Below are positions 63,535-64,000 of a stretch of 64,000 bases of DNA, one piece after another. The translations under genes and the position numbers were made by a program. Origin of the DNA: Clostridioides sp. ES-S-0054-01 (GTDB lineage: Bacteria; Bacillota; Clostridia; Peptostreptococcales; Peptostreptococcaceae); contig CP067346.1 in NCBI GenBank assembly GCA_021561035.1, positions 1,705,001 through 1,769,000 of the forward strand. Direction: 5' to 3'. Position 1 is the first letter of the stretch. Every line of letters starts with the position of its first letter. Under the pieces are notes generated by a model that had not been told where the DNA came from, made no database searches, and was given only the letters and a program-made list of their open reading frames with translations.

Positions 63535-64000
63535 TGTTCAATGTAAAAAATATTAAGATAGGTTATGAAGATAAGATTATCATAGACAACTTAAGTGTAA
63601 GTATTAAAAAAAGTGAAGTAGTATCTATATTAGGACCAAATGGTTCAGGAAAGTCTACACTTCTTAAATCATTGTCTAGAATTCTAAAAATCAGACAAGG
63701 TGACATATACATTGGTAAAAAAAATATGAAAGTTATGAGTAATAAAGAGATTTCAAGGCAAGTGGCATTATTAGCTCAACACAATGTATCTTTAAGAGAT
63801 ATAAAGGTAAAAGACTTAATATATTATGGAAGAATACCACATAAAGGTTTTTTTGAAGGCAAAAATAAGAATGATGATGAGATAGTGACTTGGGCAATGA
63901 GAAATACAGGTCTTGAAACGTATAAAGATAAGTTGGTGAGTAATCTATCTGGAGGTGAAAGACAAAGAGTATGGTTGGCAATGGCTCTTTGCCAAAAACC
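63534..64000 (+). CDS. FecE/BtuD-type ABC ATPase (cut by window end)
   Basis: The first 155 codons: Walker A LGPNGSGKST (about 34-43), VALLAQHN (Q-loop) and the signature LSGGERQRVWLAMAL. Walker B is beyond the edge. ATG 63534 overlaps the permease stop codon. It powers the permease encoded just upstream. Confidence 0.93.
   Translation, partial: MFNVKNIKIGYEDKIIIDNLSVSIKKSEVVSILGPNGSGKSTLLKSLSRILKIRQGDIYIGKKNMKVMSNKEISRQVALLAQHNVSLRDIKVKDLIYYGRIPHKGFFEGKNKNDDEIVTWAMRNTGLETYKDKLVSNLSGGERQRVWLAMALCQK

Noticed and set aside
1-64000. CRISPR arrays, tRNA and rRNA genes
   Set aside because: No regular short repeats with spacers, no tRNA cloverleaf or rRNA-type sequence was noticed.

Overview
The window is low-GC Firmicute DNA, and its gene order and gene content match a Clostridioides difficile chromosome. 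The run of queuosine-salvage genes, a two-component pair, trxA-trxB, the rib operon, recQ, the thi operon and the moa genes is the main reason, with strong GGAGG ribosome sites, AT-rich spacers and four classic Firmicute riboregulators (preQ1, FMN, TPP, T-box). The species call is an inference from recognised gene order, not from a database search. No rRNA, tRNA, CRISPR array or intact mobile element was seen.

Layout. 0-5.2 kb: a cut-off flavin reductase with a divergent HxlR regulator, a pyroglutamate operon (DUF969, DUF979, pcp) and a TetR-controlled flavodoxin/FMN-binding pair. 5.4-7.9 kb: a preQ1-I riboswitch and the queuine salvage genes queK, qrtT and queL. 7.9-12.2 kb: an AlkD-like glycosylase, a DNA-binding protein, a lipoprotein and an OmpR/histidine-kinase pair. 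12.3-14.6 kb: thioredoxin and a reductase that lacks the usual NADPH motif, then ArsR and a NifX-like protein. 14.6-23.2 kb: an ion permease, an alanine symporter, and a PTS/deaminase/aminotransferase locus with a YheO-type regulator. 23.4-27.3 kb: ribD-ribE-ribBA-ribH behind an FMN riboswitch. 27.4-35.3 kb: recQ, then thiC-S-F-G-H-E behind a TPP riboswitch. 35.3-36.6 kb: the remnant of an IS1182-like element and decayed DNA. 36.6-41.8 kb: a MacB-type efflux operon and a YfcC-type carrier. 42.2-48.1 kb: an odd RelA/SpoT-domain protein, mobA, a CoA-binding protein, YbjQ, and moaB-moaA-moaC-MOSC. 48.5-52.9 kb: a T-box leader (probable AGA/Arg specifier) ahead of an NCS1 permease, a DUF917 protein and a hydantoinase. 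53-57.7 kb: an accessory patch with several broken genes. 58-59.7 kb: a Na/Pi cotransporter with a Pho-box-like promoter. 59.9-64 kb: an AraC/PocR regulator divergent from a NifH-like iron-sulfur ATPase and a FecBCD-type transporter, cut by the window end.

Cofactor supply is the theme. Flavin, thiamine, molybdopterin and queuine loci lie close together, and most are controlled by RNA leaders. The least explained parts are the NifH-like/FecBCD cluster, the T-box-controlled NCS1/DUF917/hydantoinase operon, the PTS/deaminase/aminotransferase operon with duplicated palindromes, and three loci (mobA, thiF and a short upstream frame) where a strong ribosome site is followed by AUA rather than a standard start codon.
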